Assembly (NCBI RefSeq): GCF_000002595.2
Contig: NC_057014.1
Coordinates: forward strand, 2,427,466-2,491,465
Source of the DNA: Chlamydomonas reinhardtii
Lineage: Eukaryota; Chlorophyta; Chlorophyceae; Chlamydomonadales; Chlamydomonadaceae
Direction of reading: 5' to 3'
Length of the DNA stretch: 64,000 bases
Below the pieces are notes generated by a model. The model worked only from the letters and a program-made list of their open reading frames with translations, made no database searches and was not told the origin of the DNA. Shown one piece after another: positions 45,701 to 58,019 of this stretch (within the stretch, counting starts at the first letter, position 1; every line of letters begins with the position of its first letter). The translations under genes and the position numbers were made by a program.

Positions 45701-48700
45701 CACCTCACCCCTGCATCCTTTAACGCTTCTGAACCGCTTTCTTCCCTTCCGTTCCTCCCGTGCGAACAGGCCATGGCCGCCACGCTGCAGCCGGGAGCCG
45801 TGGACGCCGCCTTCGCCGCCGCCGCGCAGCTGCAGCGCAGCTGGGAGGCCGAGACCTCCGTCTCCGCCGCCGCCGAGGCGGCCGACGCCGCAGACGCGGC
45901 CGCTGCTGCCAACGGCGGCGACACACCCTCCGCCGAGGCCCTGGCGGCAGCCACCGCCGCCGCGGCACTTTACCAGGGCCCCTATCGCGAGGCAATCCTG
46001 GGCAGTGGTGTGATGGAAAAGCTGCTGGCGGCGGCGGCGGCGCGATATACGGCTGCCAGCTCCGTACAGCACGGCAGCTACCACGCAGGTCCGGGGGGCG
46101 TGCCGCCGAGCGCTGCACACCTGTCGGCCACGGGCAGCGGGGGCACCGGCGGCCCTGGGAGCACAGGCCTGGCGTCGCGCGCGTCACGAGCACCATCCAT
46201 TACGTCGTCGCTGTCGCGGAGAATGAGCGGCGAAGGGCCGGGGCTGCCGCCCCCGCCTCCGCCGCCCGCCTCAATGGGTGTGGCGTCGGAGGTGCGCGGC
46301 AATGCGGGCGGTGGCGGCACCGGCCCCGGCACGGGGCCCGGCTCGGGGGCAACGGTTGGTGGCGGTGTGGCGGGCGGCTCGCCGACGCGGGTGCGGGTCA
46401 TGTCCGCGGGCACGCAGCAGGTGGACAACGCCACCGCAATCCTTATGCAGGTAGGGTGATAGCGCCCAACTGGGGACTGTCGGTCATTGTCAATAATGCA
46501 TTCTACTTTATCTTTCGCGGCGTGCTGCTGCCGTGTCCATCACATCTCCTGTTGCCGCATACTTCTTGTGCATCACACCAGCAGCCGCAACCTGACGAAG
46601 TGCAACAACACCCCGAACTTCACACGCGCCCGCCTCATGACTCCCCGCCCCCCTCCCATTAGCATGCGCTGGTATCTTCACCCTTCCCCTTTTCGAAATC
46701 AACCGGAATCTGTCCTGCGTCTTGGTGTTTCTAACTTCTTAGTTCTTACTGGGCATGTTGAAACCCACGCGCAACCCCACCGGTCCCGCTGCAGGTGACC
46801 TCGTGTGCGCTGATGCACCTGGCCTCCACCGAGTGCGCCCTGGAGCCCCACCAGCTGGCAGCTGCCCTTACCTTCATGCGGGCAGCCGCCCACCACGCGC
46901 CTTGTGCGCCGTACATCGCAGCCGCGCTGTACAGCCTGGCACGACACGTGCCCAACCGCCGCGGCATGGTGGAGGGATTGGAGCCACCGCCGCCGCAGCC
47001 GTCGGGGCTGCGGGGCGCGAGCGGCGGCGGCGGCGGAGGGGCAGGCGCAGGCGCAGGCGGGACAAGCAGCGGCGGCGTTGCGGACGGGAAGCAGCGGCAG
47101 GGCAGTGTGGCGGGAGCAGCGCCAGGCGCGCAGTCGCCGGCGGGCGGGGCGAAGCGCGCAGGCGGCGCACCGGCGCCGCCGCCGGCGGTGCTGGGCAAGG
47201 AGGTGTGGGTGGAGGTGCTTGGGTCGCTGCTGCGGAACGTGCTGCTGCGCATCCGCAAGACCGGCCAACAGCCGCGGCTGTCTGTAGCCGAGGTCCTGGG
47301 GCTTGGCGGCATGCCACCGGCCGCAGCTGCCGCTGTCGGCTCCTTCTCCTCCTTGGGGGCGAACCCCTTTACCACAGGCGCCTCCAACGCAGCGGCGGCG
47401 ACGGGCGCCTCTGCCGGCTCCGTTCCCACCCCATCCACGCCGCTTGGGCACCATGCCTCTCCCTTTGCGCACACGCCCACCTTCACCGCGGGCGCGGCGC
47501 TCGGCGGCGGCGCCTTTGCACATGGCCCTGGCCTCGCTGGCCCTGCTGGCGTCGGTAACATCAACGCCGGTCCTTCTGTTAGCAGCCTACGAAGCGCGCG
47601 CTTTCTGGTGATGGCGTCTTGGCTACTGCTGCGTCAGTGGCTGGTGGATAAGATCAACCCCGTCAACCTCATGACGTCGGCGGAGGGCGTGTACGCTCGC
47701 GGCGGCATGAGCTGGTGAGCGGCGCGGTGGGAAGGTGGCGGCAACTGGATCCCGAGCCAGCAATCAGCGGTGCCTAAGGGGGAAGTTATGAGGAGGTTGT
47801 AAGTACCAGCCCCCTCATAATTAAACCAAACCAAGCTAAGCGAGCGGAGCACAGGGGTTGCAGGGGCTGGGCCTCGGTAGTTGCAGAAAGAAGCCGCTGT
47901 CAGGTTTGGGAATGACGGAAAGTGGCAAAGCGCCGTGGCAGAAGGCCGTGTGCCCTTTGGCTTTGCGTGTCAACCTCTGTGTGTGACCTCGTTGCTTGGC
48001 TTTACGACCGCAATGCAGGTGGACGGTGCGCTTTGACGCAGACACGCCTCTGGAGCTTTCGGGCGAGGTGATGGAAGCGCTGGGTCTGGTGGTGGAGGCG
48101 GCACATGCCGCCGCCGCCGCGGCCGCCAGCGCCGCCGCTGCGGCCTCCGCCGCGGCAGCGGCGGCCGCCGCCGCCGACCCGCTCGGCCACATGACCCACT
48201 TCGTCTCCTTCAACGGCGGCGACCCGGGTGTCTTTGGCGACGGCGGCGGCGGCGGCCGCCGCCACTCCTGGGCAAGTGCGGGTTTCATGCCGCCGCGGCC
48301 AGACAGCGCTGGCCGCGGGGCGGCGGCCAACCTGCCGCCAGGAGTGGTGGGCGCTGCCGCGCTGCGGCGGTTGGCAACGCGGTGTGTGTGGAGTCTGAGC
48401 TCGGCGCACCCGGCGGTGGCCGGGGCACTGGTGGACCGCGGCAGTGGGGTGTTGGCGCTGGCAGCCATGAGAGACGAGAGCGGCGCGGCGGACAGCGAGT
48501 TGCAGGTGTGGTTGGCTGCGTTTGTGTGGGTTTATGTGGGTGTTTTGTTGGGCTCGTACGGTTGGCGCGGGCCTGGCAAACACATGGAAATGGCCACTGC
48601 AACCCCGTCTCCTTCCCCATTTTGATGCCCGCCCTCAGGCCCTGTGCTGCGGCTACCTGCTAGCCCTGGCCAACAAGACGCCGGAGCTGCTGCCGCCCCT

Positions 48701-51700
48701 GGGGGGCCTGGACGCCCTGGCCACAGCCCTGGTCACACTCATAGAGCGAGCGCTGGCAGCCGGGGCCGCCTGGCCCTCGCAGCCCCACGCCTCCGCCTCC
48801 GGCGGCCACACGAACCAGCAGCACCAGCAGCACCCGTTGGTGCCGCCTGCGGCGGCGCACGAGGTGGACGGGCGCGGCGTTGACGTGTCACTGCTGGAGG
48901 CGGCGGTGCGCGGGCTGGCGTGGCTGGCGGGCAGCGGCAACGAGGGGCGGGTGGCGGTGACGGCGGCGCACGGCGTGCGGCGGCTGGTGGCGGTGGTGCG
49001 CGCCGACAATGCGGCACTGGCGGCGGTGCGGGAGCGGCGGGAGGCGGACGGTGAGTGGCAGGGCTTGGGATGTGGGGCACCGGTGCGTGGGAGGGGGAGG
49101 GTTGTTCTCATCGTTTCCAGGAGGCATGGGGGGCACGCAGGCACGAGTTGAGTGCGCGGGAGAGGGCTGATGAGACAACGGATGGAAGTTATGGTATGGG
49201 GAGGGATACCATGTCAGCGCGAACCATATATCCCAATTGCGTTGTCGATTTGCAGGCACGCCCGACAGTGTGGGTCTGGAGGAGCTGATCTGCCCGCTCC
49301 GGGCCATCAACGACCTGCCCATCACCGTGCCAGCCGCCCAGGCCGCGTCGCTTGCGGCGCTGCAGCCCCCAGCCCCGCCTACATCGTCTCGGCCCGAGTC
49401 CCGGCCTCGCTCTCCCTCACTGGCCTCACGGCCCGTCTCTACCGCGCCTGCGGGCGCGCTGGCGCGCACCGCCTCCCGCGGCCCCGGCGGCGCGGGTCCG
49501 CCCGACCAGCTAAAACCCGGCTCCGGCAGCCGGCCAGGCACCAGCAGCGGCTACGCTGGCGCAGGCGCGGGCGCAGGCGGCAGCGCCCCCGCGTCTCGTC
49601 GCTCCGCCTCTCCGGCACTGCGCCCGCCCTCTTCGCCCTCGCCCTGCCCGCCCTCGCCCTCGAGAGCGGCGGCGCCGGGGCCACCCCAGCTAGATGAGGA
49701 GCTGCTGGTAGCCAGCCGCCAGAGCGGCGACGCTGACGTGGGTCTCATGGCATTGTGGGGCCTGCTCAACCTTTCGGGTCACGAGCCGGCGCAGACCCGA
49801 ATCTGCCGCCACGGCCTCTACACGCTCATGGCGGCGGTACACGGCTCCGCCGACCCGGCGCGCTCCGCCGCCGCGCGCGCCATCCTCACCAACATCCACT
49901 ACCACCCCGGAAACGCCACAACGCTGTACAAGGCCGAGCTGAAGCTCAAGTACGCGGCCCTGGCGCGGCTGCTGCAGGAGGAGCAGGCAGCCAAGGAGGC
50001 AAAGGAAGCAGCACTGCGCCGCCTCGCTGCCTCCGCTATGCCTGGGCTCAGCGGGAACGGCGCTGGAGGCGCGGCTGCAAGCAGCAACGGCGATGGCGAG
50101 GCCGGGTCTGCGGGAGCGGGCCAGCGCCCCCAGTCGGCGGCTGCCAACCGGCCGCAGTCGGCGCACGGTCGCGCTGGCGGCCGCGGCGGTGGCCGCAAGT
50201 CGGCCACAGCCGAGCTCGCCAAGCAGCAGCTAGGGGTGCTGGCAGCAGCGGCGCGCGCAGCCGCCGACGCCGCTTCCGGCGGCGGTGCCGGCGCTGACGG
50301 CTTCGGTGCTGCGCTTGGCTCCCCAGCAGCAGCCCTGGGCGGCGGCCTGCCTGCCGTCGCGAGCCCCGTCGCCGCCTTCGGCAGTGCGCCATCTCCGTCC
50401 AGCAAGCTCAACGTACGCGACAGCGCCGCCGGGGCGCATGCCATGATGGCGACCCTGTCAGCGGCGCTCACGCACACCGAGCAAGGGGGCGCGGCGACGC
50501 CGCGTCGCGGCGGCCCCGCCGCCGGCATGTCCGTGCTGCAGTCACCTGGCGGCCCCGCTGGTGGCCAGCTGGGCGGCGCGGGCGACAGCGCTGACGTGGA
50601 GGGCACCGGCGATGATTCCTTGGATCCAGACGCCATCGCGGCGCGGCTGCGCTTCCTGCAGTGGATGGTGGACCCGACCGTGAAGGCTGGCATTGAGGCT
50701 GTGGGGCCGCCCTCGCCGCTTGGCAGCAGCGGCGGTGGCGGCGGCTCCGTAGCCGAGACATCGTGGGGCGCTGGCGCCGGCGGCGCGGCCAGCGTTGCCG
50801 GTGACAGCGACGCAGCGGCGGTGGCGGCGGCGGCCATGGCGGCGGCGGGCGGCGACAGCGGCCTCATGGCGACACTGACACTGGATCCGGAGGAGCGAGC
50901 CTGGCTGGAGCTCATGACGCGCATGCAGCGCAACGAGGCGCGGGAGGAGGCCAAACACGCGGCCGGCAAGTTCATGCGTGGCGTGCTGACGCGCTCGCTG
51001 GCCGCCGGCGCGCACAGCTTGTGGCGTGAGTCCGGCGGCGAGGGGGACGCCGCCGCGGAAGGCGCCGTCGCCGCTTTCGCTGGCGGCAGCCCTGCCGCCG
51101 GGCGGAACAACGCACGGCGGCTGGGAAGCGCAAGGCCGCGGCCGCTCAGCGGCGCCAGCGCGGCCGGCGGCAACCGGCCGCGGTCCGCCTCTGTGGGCCG
51201 TGCTCGGCCGGCGTCGGGAATGCCGCCGCATGCAAACGGCGCCGCCGCCGCCGCCGCACCGGACCCGCGTCGGCCGGGCTCAGGGCTTCGGCAGTCTATG
51301 CCGGCGCCCTCTCTGGCGTGGCCGCCAGCAGCGCGCGCCAATGCAGCTGCAGCCGGCGGCACCAGCGCGCGTGGGCCACCGCCTTCAGCAGCTGGGGCCG
51401 GCCCTGCGCCGTCGCCGCGGTTTGCCAACCTGCACGGCATTCGCAACGCGCCCCGGCCGCACGGTCACGCACCGCAGCCGCACCAGCCGCGCCGGCCTTC
51501 GGGGAGCGGTGTTGTTGGCGACGTGCGGGAAGCACGGCGCAGTGTCGGCGCCGGAGGCAAGACGGCTCTGAGCGCCTTCTCGCTGAGTGCCAACCCCTGG
51601 GCACCGCACATTCTGCGATACGTGCAGGAGCCGATGGGCAATGCCGCCGCCTACGTGCCAGGTGCGTAGCATGGGTATGTGCGGATGCGCTTGCGGGTGC

Positions 51701-54700
51701 GGGATCCCATGCATTTTCAGGAGCGTGCGTGTCCTCCTACAGTGTAAATGGTGCTCGAGCGCGGTCAGTCCAAGCTACCTTCGTGCAGCTTTGTTCTATT
51801 GATATGTGGATCATGAAATGGATTAACGTTCTCCACTCACGGCATGTAACGCGTAGGCATGGGCAGCACCACCGGCCGCGCGGAGCTAGCTGACCGGCTG
51901 CTCACAGCCACTGCGCCCGAGTACGTCACCGAAGACCTGGCGGGTCTCACGGTGAGGCGGTGGGGTGGTGAGGCGGTGGGGTGCAGGTGCCCAAACCCTT
52001 TACTCATAGCTGCGGAGCGGCCGCATATACCGTAACCGCTAAGGAAACAAGGCCGTGGAAATGCCGAAACAGCCAATGGCTTGTGCACTAAGTACTGACA
52101 GATCTCCTCGCCGGCTGCCGGCCTTCTTCACCTTCCCTCCACCATCCACAGGAGCGGCTGATGACGCTGACCAGCGACCGGCGCAAGCAGGAGGAGGAGG
52201 CGCGGCGGCAAAAGGAGATCGCGGAGGCGCTGGCTGCGGAGGAGGAGGCGCGGGCGGAGGCGCGGCGGCGGCTGGGCATGTCGCCGTCGGGTGTGTTTGT
52301 GCCGGTGGGCGACCTGGGCCTGGACGACGAGGTGAGGCGCAGGCAGGCAGGCAGGCTTGCGAGTGGGGCACGACCCCAATCAAACTCATCTGCGTGGTCC
52401 TGAATCAACAGAGGCTTGCAGGCTGGAAGGGCGGGGGAACCGTGTATCGGAACGAGAATGGTCCAGGAGATCTTGTAATATGAAGTCAGAAATCGCTTCG
52501 GTAGTGGCTCAGGCCACGTTCGCGCCTGGCGTCTCCGCACCTCCACCCGAAACCCCGCACCCCAACCCTCGGTCCACACCGCAGGACGACCCCTTCGACT
52601 TTGGGTTGATGGGCGGCGTGGGCGGCGCCAGCGGCCGCTTCAGCCTGCGCGTGCCGGCGCTGGGGCTGGCGGCGGAGGGCTCCCAGCGCTCCATCGCCAC
52701 TGGGCCCCTCTCCGCACGTGCAGGTGCCACCAGCTTCCGCATGGGCACGGGATCCGCGCGCCCCACGCCGCGACTGGCAGCCACGACGGAGCTGGAGGGC
52801 AGCGCCGCAGACCTGGCGGCGGTGGAGGCGGCGGCGGCCGCAGCCGAGGCAGAGGCGGCGGCGGCGGCCGAGGCGGCGGAGGAGGAGTACGACGATGGGG
52901 GCCCAGTAGAGCCGCGGGTAATGGCGCTACGCGTTTCGCTGCTGCCGCCAGCACTGCTGGGCGGCGCGGCAGCGACGGGCGCCATGCCCGATGGCGGCTT
53001 TGATGGCGCCGGCGACGCGGCCTCCCTCATCGGCTCGACCGTCGCTGCATCCGCCATCATTGCCGGCAGCATCATCCCCGCGCCGCCGTCAGTCATCGCC
53101 GGCGGCGGCGCGCTGACGGCGGTGCCGCCGTCATACCTGGGCAGCGGCGCCGGAGGTGGCGGCGCCGCCGGCTCGGTCGTGGCGGCGTCGCTGCTGACGG
53201 CGTCACAGGCGCCGTCGGGTCTGCCTCCCGCCTCCGCCGCCGGCCTGGTATCTACGACCTCGCTGGATGCCATCGGCTCTGCGGATCCAGCGCTGGCGTC
53301 AGCGCTGAGTAATCCCGCGGACGGCTACCGCAAGCCGCACCTCGGGCTGGCGGCGCCGCCGGGCACGCGGCTGTCCACACTCAAGACGTCCAAGCCTCAC
53401 AAGTCCGTGCTTGCAACCACGTCGACGGCGGCGGCCGGCAAGGCCCCCGGGGCCGGTGGCGCTGCTGGCGGGCTGGGCGCCCCCAGTGGCCTGGGGGCTG
53501 TCGAGGGCGCCGGTTTTGGGGCTGGCGTGGGAGAGGGCAGGTTTGCGGCGACGCCAGCGGCGGCGTCATGGGTGGCGCCTGGAGAGGGCCTGGTGAGTTG
53601 CTAATAAGGCGTCAATGTGTCTGTGCGACAACGGCTATGCGGATGCATACCACCTGCTTGAGAAGTGAAGCAAGGGATGCCGTAATAGGGGGCACGTTGT
53701 GACGAACAAAACATGATAGTCCTTACCTCTTGCTGGCACATATTACGCCACAACTGCCGCTATCCTTTCTGCCGCAGGCACCCATTGCCGAGGTGGTGCC
53801 CCGGCCCGTGACGGTGCTGGCCGGCAGCGTGGCGGACCTGCTGGCAGCAAAGCAGGCGCGCGAGCTGGAGGCGCAGAACCGCATCCTGCGAGCCAATGCC
53901 ATCGGCGGTGACGACCCCTTCCACGAGGGCGGCGCCACATCGCCCAACGGCGGCGCCGCAGGCGGCAGCGGCCGCAACAGCAGCCCCAGCGGCGCGGGCG
54001 CCAGCGCCCGCACGCCGCGCGGCAGGACGGCGCTCTCCCGAGCCGTGTCCCGCGCCAATGGCGGCGGCGGTGGCGGCGCAGCCGCCGCAGCGAACACTGG
54101 CGGCGCAGCCGCCAGCACAAGCGGCGGCGGCGCAGCCGCCGAAGGCGCTGGTGCCGCTGGCGAGGGCGGCGAGGACCCTGCTATGCGGCTGTTCAAGCCG
54201 CAGCCGGTGGCGGTGCTGGTGGCCACGGGCGACGGCGGCACGGACCGCGTGTACCGCTTCCCGCGGCTGCTGCTGCCCAGCGCGCAGCACATGTGCCTGT
54301 TCGAGCACGTGGACGGCTGCCGCTTCTGTGAGGCGCTGTACGGCCACTACCTGCTGCCCAACGGCACGTTGGCGCACTTTTACCTGGGCGACACAGTGGT
54401 AAAGGTGAGAGGGCGTGGAGAAGGAGGAGGGAATAGGGAGGAGGAAGATGGGATGGTGGGAGCGGGACTGGGCTGTTCTACCCCAAGTCAAGGGGAATGA
54501 GACATTCACGATGCATTCCCTGGGGAGGGGGCGCGTATGCTTTGCTGCCCAGAGCTTGCATGATGGCGGCAGGGTGTGAAACGCCAAGCGCTGCGCTATC
54601 AGTGCCGACAGGTGGGGCTCTACGTTTCCTATCTTGAGACCTGCCGTGCGTGCTCCACTCGCCCCTGACGCACAGGGCCACCGTGTGGATTTGACGCCCG

Positions 54701-55329
54701 CGCCCGCCATCCCCTTCGCCCCGGCTGATTGGGTAGCTGACGCTTTCCCGCTCTGCTCCGCACTGGCCGAGTGGGGTGCAATCACCCCCGGCCGCATCGC
54801 GCATCCCGTGCCGCACGTCGCTGCTGCTGCCGCGGCTACTGCCTCTGGGGCGGCTGCGGGTGCGGCGTCTGGCGGCGGCGCCGGCACAGGCGAGCTGCTG
54901 GCGGCGCTGTGGTGTCCGCTGCCGCTGACGCCGGCGCCTCTGCGGCCCGAGGAACGAACGGCGCTGGAGTGGGGCGAGGCGGAAGACGGCAGCCTGGAGC
55001 TGGAGTTGGGGAGGTGAGTGGAAGGGCAGTAGGGCGGGTGGGGCTTTCCAGGGCGACTGGAGCACACATCCCGGGTACAATGCAAGGGCACGAGGGAGAT
55101 ACCGTGTATCACGACTGCTGGGCCGGCGCTCCCAGAGCCGTGCTGCGCACCATACACAACTTGTAATGATGTGACCGTGTCTGACCGCGTGTTGTGTGTT
55201 GCGTGCAGTGTGTCGCTGGAGGTACGGTTGAGCGTCGTCACGCGCACCGAGACACGGCTGGAGGTTGTGGCGGCGCCGCCGCCGCCCACGCCCAAGGGGC
55301 GGAAAAAGAAACCCGCAACCAAGAAGTAG
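39720..55329 (+). CDS. Giant armadillo/HEAT-like repeat protein (3707 aa)
   Basis: 21 exons agree in phase throughout: 39720-39803, 39953-40025, 40161-40402, 40677-40855, 41146-41205, 41438-41939, 42112-44235, 44456-44554, 44734-44850, 45074-45442, 45770-46450, 46795-47714, 48019-48505, 48639-49050, 49256-51661, 51857-51951, 52152-52331, 52585-53592, 53778-54404, 54676-55013 and 55209-55329. A conserved-looking N-terminal domain (MRVKLFVKEDYEPSR, CEIEVPIGCDFKPLHD) is followed by scattered armadillo-like helical repeats near residues 230-400, 580-650, 1510-1570, 1890-2110 and 2270-2360 (for example VGLMALWGLLNLSGHEPAQ). Between them lie charged coiled coils (E/R-rich, about 430-490 and 2955-3000) and long Ala/Gly/Pro low-complexity linkers. 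The C-terminal domain (VYRFPRLLLPSAQHMCLFEH, LLPNGTLAHFYLGD) ends in a Lys-rich tail. I cannot name it. Its size and repeats suggest a scaffold; a ciliary role is only a guess. Confidence 0.85.
45518..45645. repeat. Dispersed repeat copy A (intron 10 of the giant gene)
   Basis: The segment has CCAAACCAAGCC-type words, GGGGGGGCAGAATTCCAGAC, ACTAAACTAAGCC and AACGAGCGGGAGGGGTT, ending near a TACGGTA word at 45638. Related copies lie in intron 12 (47790-47865) and, inverted, in intron 5 of the ALF4-like gene (9150-9225). Confidence 0.6.
47790..47865. repeat. Dispersed repeat copy B (intron 12 of the giant gene)
   Basis: GTAAGTACCAGCCCCC, AAACCAAACCAAGCTAAGCG and AGCGGAGCACAGGGGTTGC match copy A in order, with gaps. 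The intron is only 304 bp, so the repeat makes up about a quarter of it. Confidence 0.55.
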
Positions 55330-55947
55330 TTGCGGCGATCTGGGACGTGTGGGTCTCCGTGTGGGCCCGCGTGTATTGGTTGAACGTGTGATGCTGTGTG
55401 GGCTCCGCAGGGATGAAACCAGGGGAGGATGAAACAACAAGGCGGTGTGAATCAATAAAGCTGAGCAGTGACTCTTGAGTGCATGCAAGTTGATGCAAGT
55501 AAGAAGACGTGATGGGGGCTGGTTTTGCACCTGGGTGCCCGATGGGGCACCGTGGGTAGGGATGGGGCGCAGGCCAGGTTTATGGCTGGACAAGTAGAGG
55601 TTTTGAGGGCAGCGGTTCGGAACAAACGGAAATAGCTGCTTATTACGGTATATGAAGACCAAGTGAGTTGCTAGAATCACGTGCCAGCATTCAAGCCAGC
55701 AAGGGGACAGCAGGGGGCAGCGGAGTATGCACGGCGGGTCGCCAGTCAGCACATCAGCCTTCTGACGATCGGACTCAGGTCAAACCCGACCGCGTTTCAT
55801 GATCATCCGAACCCTGTGAGCACAGGTACCAGGCAACGTAACATCACAATTTTGCTCGAGCAGCCGGCAGCCGTGTGCGCCTACCTCTGCCTAAACACGG
55901 CACAGGCCGCCAGCGCCAGCAGCAATTTCACTGGCAGCGCTACACAC
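55330..55947. other. 3' flank of the giant gene
   Basis: No plus-strand TGTAA was seen close after the stop. An AATAAA lies at 55455-55460, although that word is not the usual signal in Chlamydomonas. A TACGGTA word lies at 55644. The right part is the 5' flank of the small coiled-coil ORF. Confidence 0.3.
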
Positions 55948-56514
55948 ATGGAAGAATTTAAAGAGGCCTTTGATAACTTTACAGCTGCTGCCGCCGCGGT
56001 GAACGCGGAGGCGGAGGCGGCGCGCCAGCGTTTTGCCGGTGCGGAGTCGGAGGCTGCTGCTGCGACCGCGGCATTCACGCGCGCCCAGCAGCTAACGGAA
56101 CAGATGCGCCAGGCGGGCGAGACGGAGGCGGCGGCTGCAGCGAACTCGGAGTTGGACCCAGGCGCTAAGTCGGCATTGCAATTGGAAGGAGTTGCAGCCA
56201 AAATGAAAGAGGCATGCGCAGCCCAGGCCGCAAGGACGACGGCAGCAGCCGCAGAGCAGCACGCCGTGCAGGCGGCGCTGGCACAGGCCCTGGCGGATCT
56301 GCAGAACAAAACGGCGCAGCTCCGCGCACTGTACCCTCCGCTGGCTGCTGCTGCTGCTGCTACTACTGCGGCGGCTTCTGCTCCGGTTGATGCTACCCCG
56401 GCTGCTGCGGCTGCTGCTACTGCTGTCCCTAGCTCTAAGGCAGCTGCACCTCAAAAGCCCTCACGCGAGGCCGCACCGGTGGGGCCGCCGGCGGCCGGGC
56501 CGGGCCGGGCTTGA
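55948..56514 (+). CDS. Small Ala-rich coiled-coil protein, hypothetical
   Basis: A single open exon of 188 codons starts at the first ATG (MEEFKEAFDNFTAAAAAVNA). The frame stays open further upstream without an ATG, so a 5' exon is possible. The protein is a long helix with heptad-like spacing (AAFTRAQQLTEQMRQAGETE, VAAKMKEACAAQAA, QALADLQNKTAQLRALYP), followed by an Ala/Pro tail ending AAGPGRA. Codon use is GC-biased like the neighbouring real exons, and a third-position GC pattern is visible. There is no recognisable domain. It lies 618 bp after the giant gene on the same strand. Without a TGTAA nearby I cannot tell whether it is a separate gene or part of another transcript. Confidence 0.5.
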   Translation: MEEFKEAFDNFTAAAAAVNAEAEAARQRFAGAESEAAAATAAFTRAQQLTEQMRQAGETEAAAAANSELDPGAKSALQLEGVAAKMKEACAAQAARTTAAAAEQHAVQAALAQALADLQNKTAQLRALYPPLAAAAAATTAAASAPVDATPAAAAAATAVPSSKAAAPQKPSREAAPVGPPAAGPGRA

Positions 56515-58019
56515 CCTTGGAAGGGGAGCGGCGCCAGGTAGGAAGCTGCAATGGGTGCAGTCTGGCCCAATGCACCCGCCTTGGAGTTGTTAGGAATGCC
56601 AACTGGTGCTTCTGACGGGGTTGTTGGGACGGTCTCCCGGCCGGCACATTCTCCCAACTCCCGCCCACGGCGCTTGACATGTGCGACCTCCTCTTGTACA
56701 TGTTGAAGGTTTCACCCCAGGACCCCACCGGCCACCGCACACCTCCTTACGCCCCCCGCTTTACCGTGCCATCACTGCCATGGCTACCCTGCCCCCAGTC
56801 ATTGCGCCACGGTGTGCCTCGCATGAGCCGTCCATCCGCATCGACCAGGCGCACTCTGGCCGCGTGTGTGAGAGAGCACACGGGAAGCACGCATGACTGT
56901 GCGCCAAGTTTACACGTGTGGTGGGCGTGGCCTTTGCGGCGCTTTGGAGTGAGAGCGCAGGTGGATGCCAAGTCACAGAAGAGTAGCGCATGAGGTGCGG
57001 GGTGACTTGATGACTACGGTCGTGCCAAGCCTTGCGTGTTGAGCGCAAGCCCGCACCCGGGTGGGGCTGCTGGTCGGAAAGTGTGGTGGCGCGAGGGGCT
57101 ATACGTTGTTGGAGTGAGGGTAGGAGCGCGCGGGGCTTCGGGAGTAGGACGCACAGTGGAGTAGCCGCGGTGTGCTTTGCTGCACCGGGACTGCATTATG
57201 CAGGGTCGAAGCCATTTGAAGTGCGGTACACATACCGACATACGGAAGTGGGCACAAGGTTGAATTCGTATCTCCCACGGACACCAGTGTCGTCTTCTTA
57301 CATCGCGTGCTCCCTAAAGGAACTGCACACAGTGCGCCCGTCGAGTTCGCTGATTGCACGCGATGCAAGTCAGGAAGTTGGCCAAAATGTCAAAACGGGG
57401 CCTGACATAGGGACCGATGACTTACACACCGTGGAGGTAGGCCCGCGCAGGCCCGGGTTACAGCGGCGAACATTGATGACAAGGCAATTGTCACGATGGA
57501 CTCTATACACCGCTGGACCACTCACATAGGCTTTTGGGGAACCGCGGTTCAGGCGCGTCACACCTGCCATGGTTTGACCAGTGCCCCCATGCCGCGGGCG
57601 CAGGTTCGCTACTCACCCCAAACAGCCAGTATGCACGTGACACCTACCAGTGCGCAAATACGCATGAATAGGAATATAAGTACAAAGTGGTCGCTATGAG
57701 GGCCTTAGCGTGAGGGCACAGCGTCAAGGCCTTCACTTCGGTCGCAACGGGGAGCGGAACCGCTATTCCATATTAAAAGGTATTAATCTGCCACGCAAGC
57801 CGTTAAACAGGGGCACTTTGTAGGGCGGGAACACGTCGAGAGTTTGAAACCTTTTGTGCTATGTGCGGAGCTGTCTAGATTTCCAACGTATGGCAAGGTG
57901 TTTCAAGCTCTACAAGCTCGCTTCACCGGTCGGGTTTCCCTAGCAGCTGTCTCCCCATTGACGTGGTGATGCCTTTCTCTTGCAGCTTCCAACTGCGGTG
58001 CTTACTTGCATTGACAGCC
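56515..58019. other. Intergenic, no gene seen
   Basis: The sequence has mixed composition without a phase-consistent exon set. Just before 58020, CTCTTGCAG at 57977-57985 looks like an acceptor, so the next gene probably has a 5' UTR intron starting in this stretch. Confidence 0.4.

Noticed and set aside
49899-51446. 515-codon minus-strand open frame
   Set aside because: Shadow of exon 49256-51661; long antisense frames are expected with GC-rich third positions.
55455-55460. AATAAA as the poly(A) signal of the giant gene
   Set aside because: Chlamydomonas-type genes use TGTAA; one AATAAA in an AT-richer stretch is not enough to call a 3' end.
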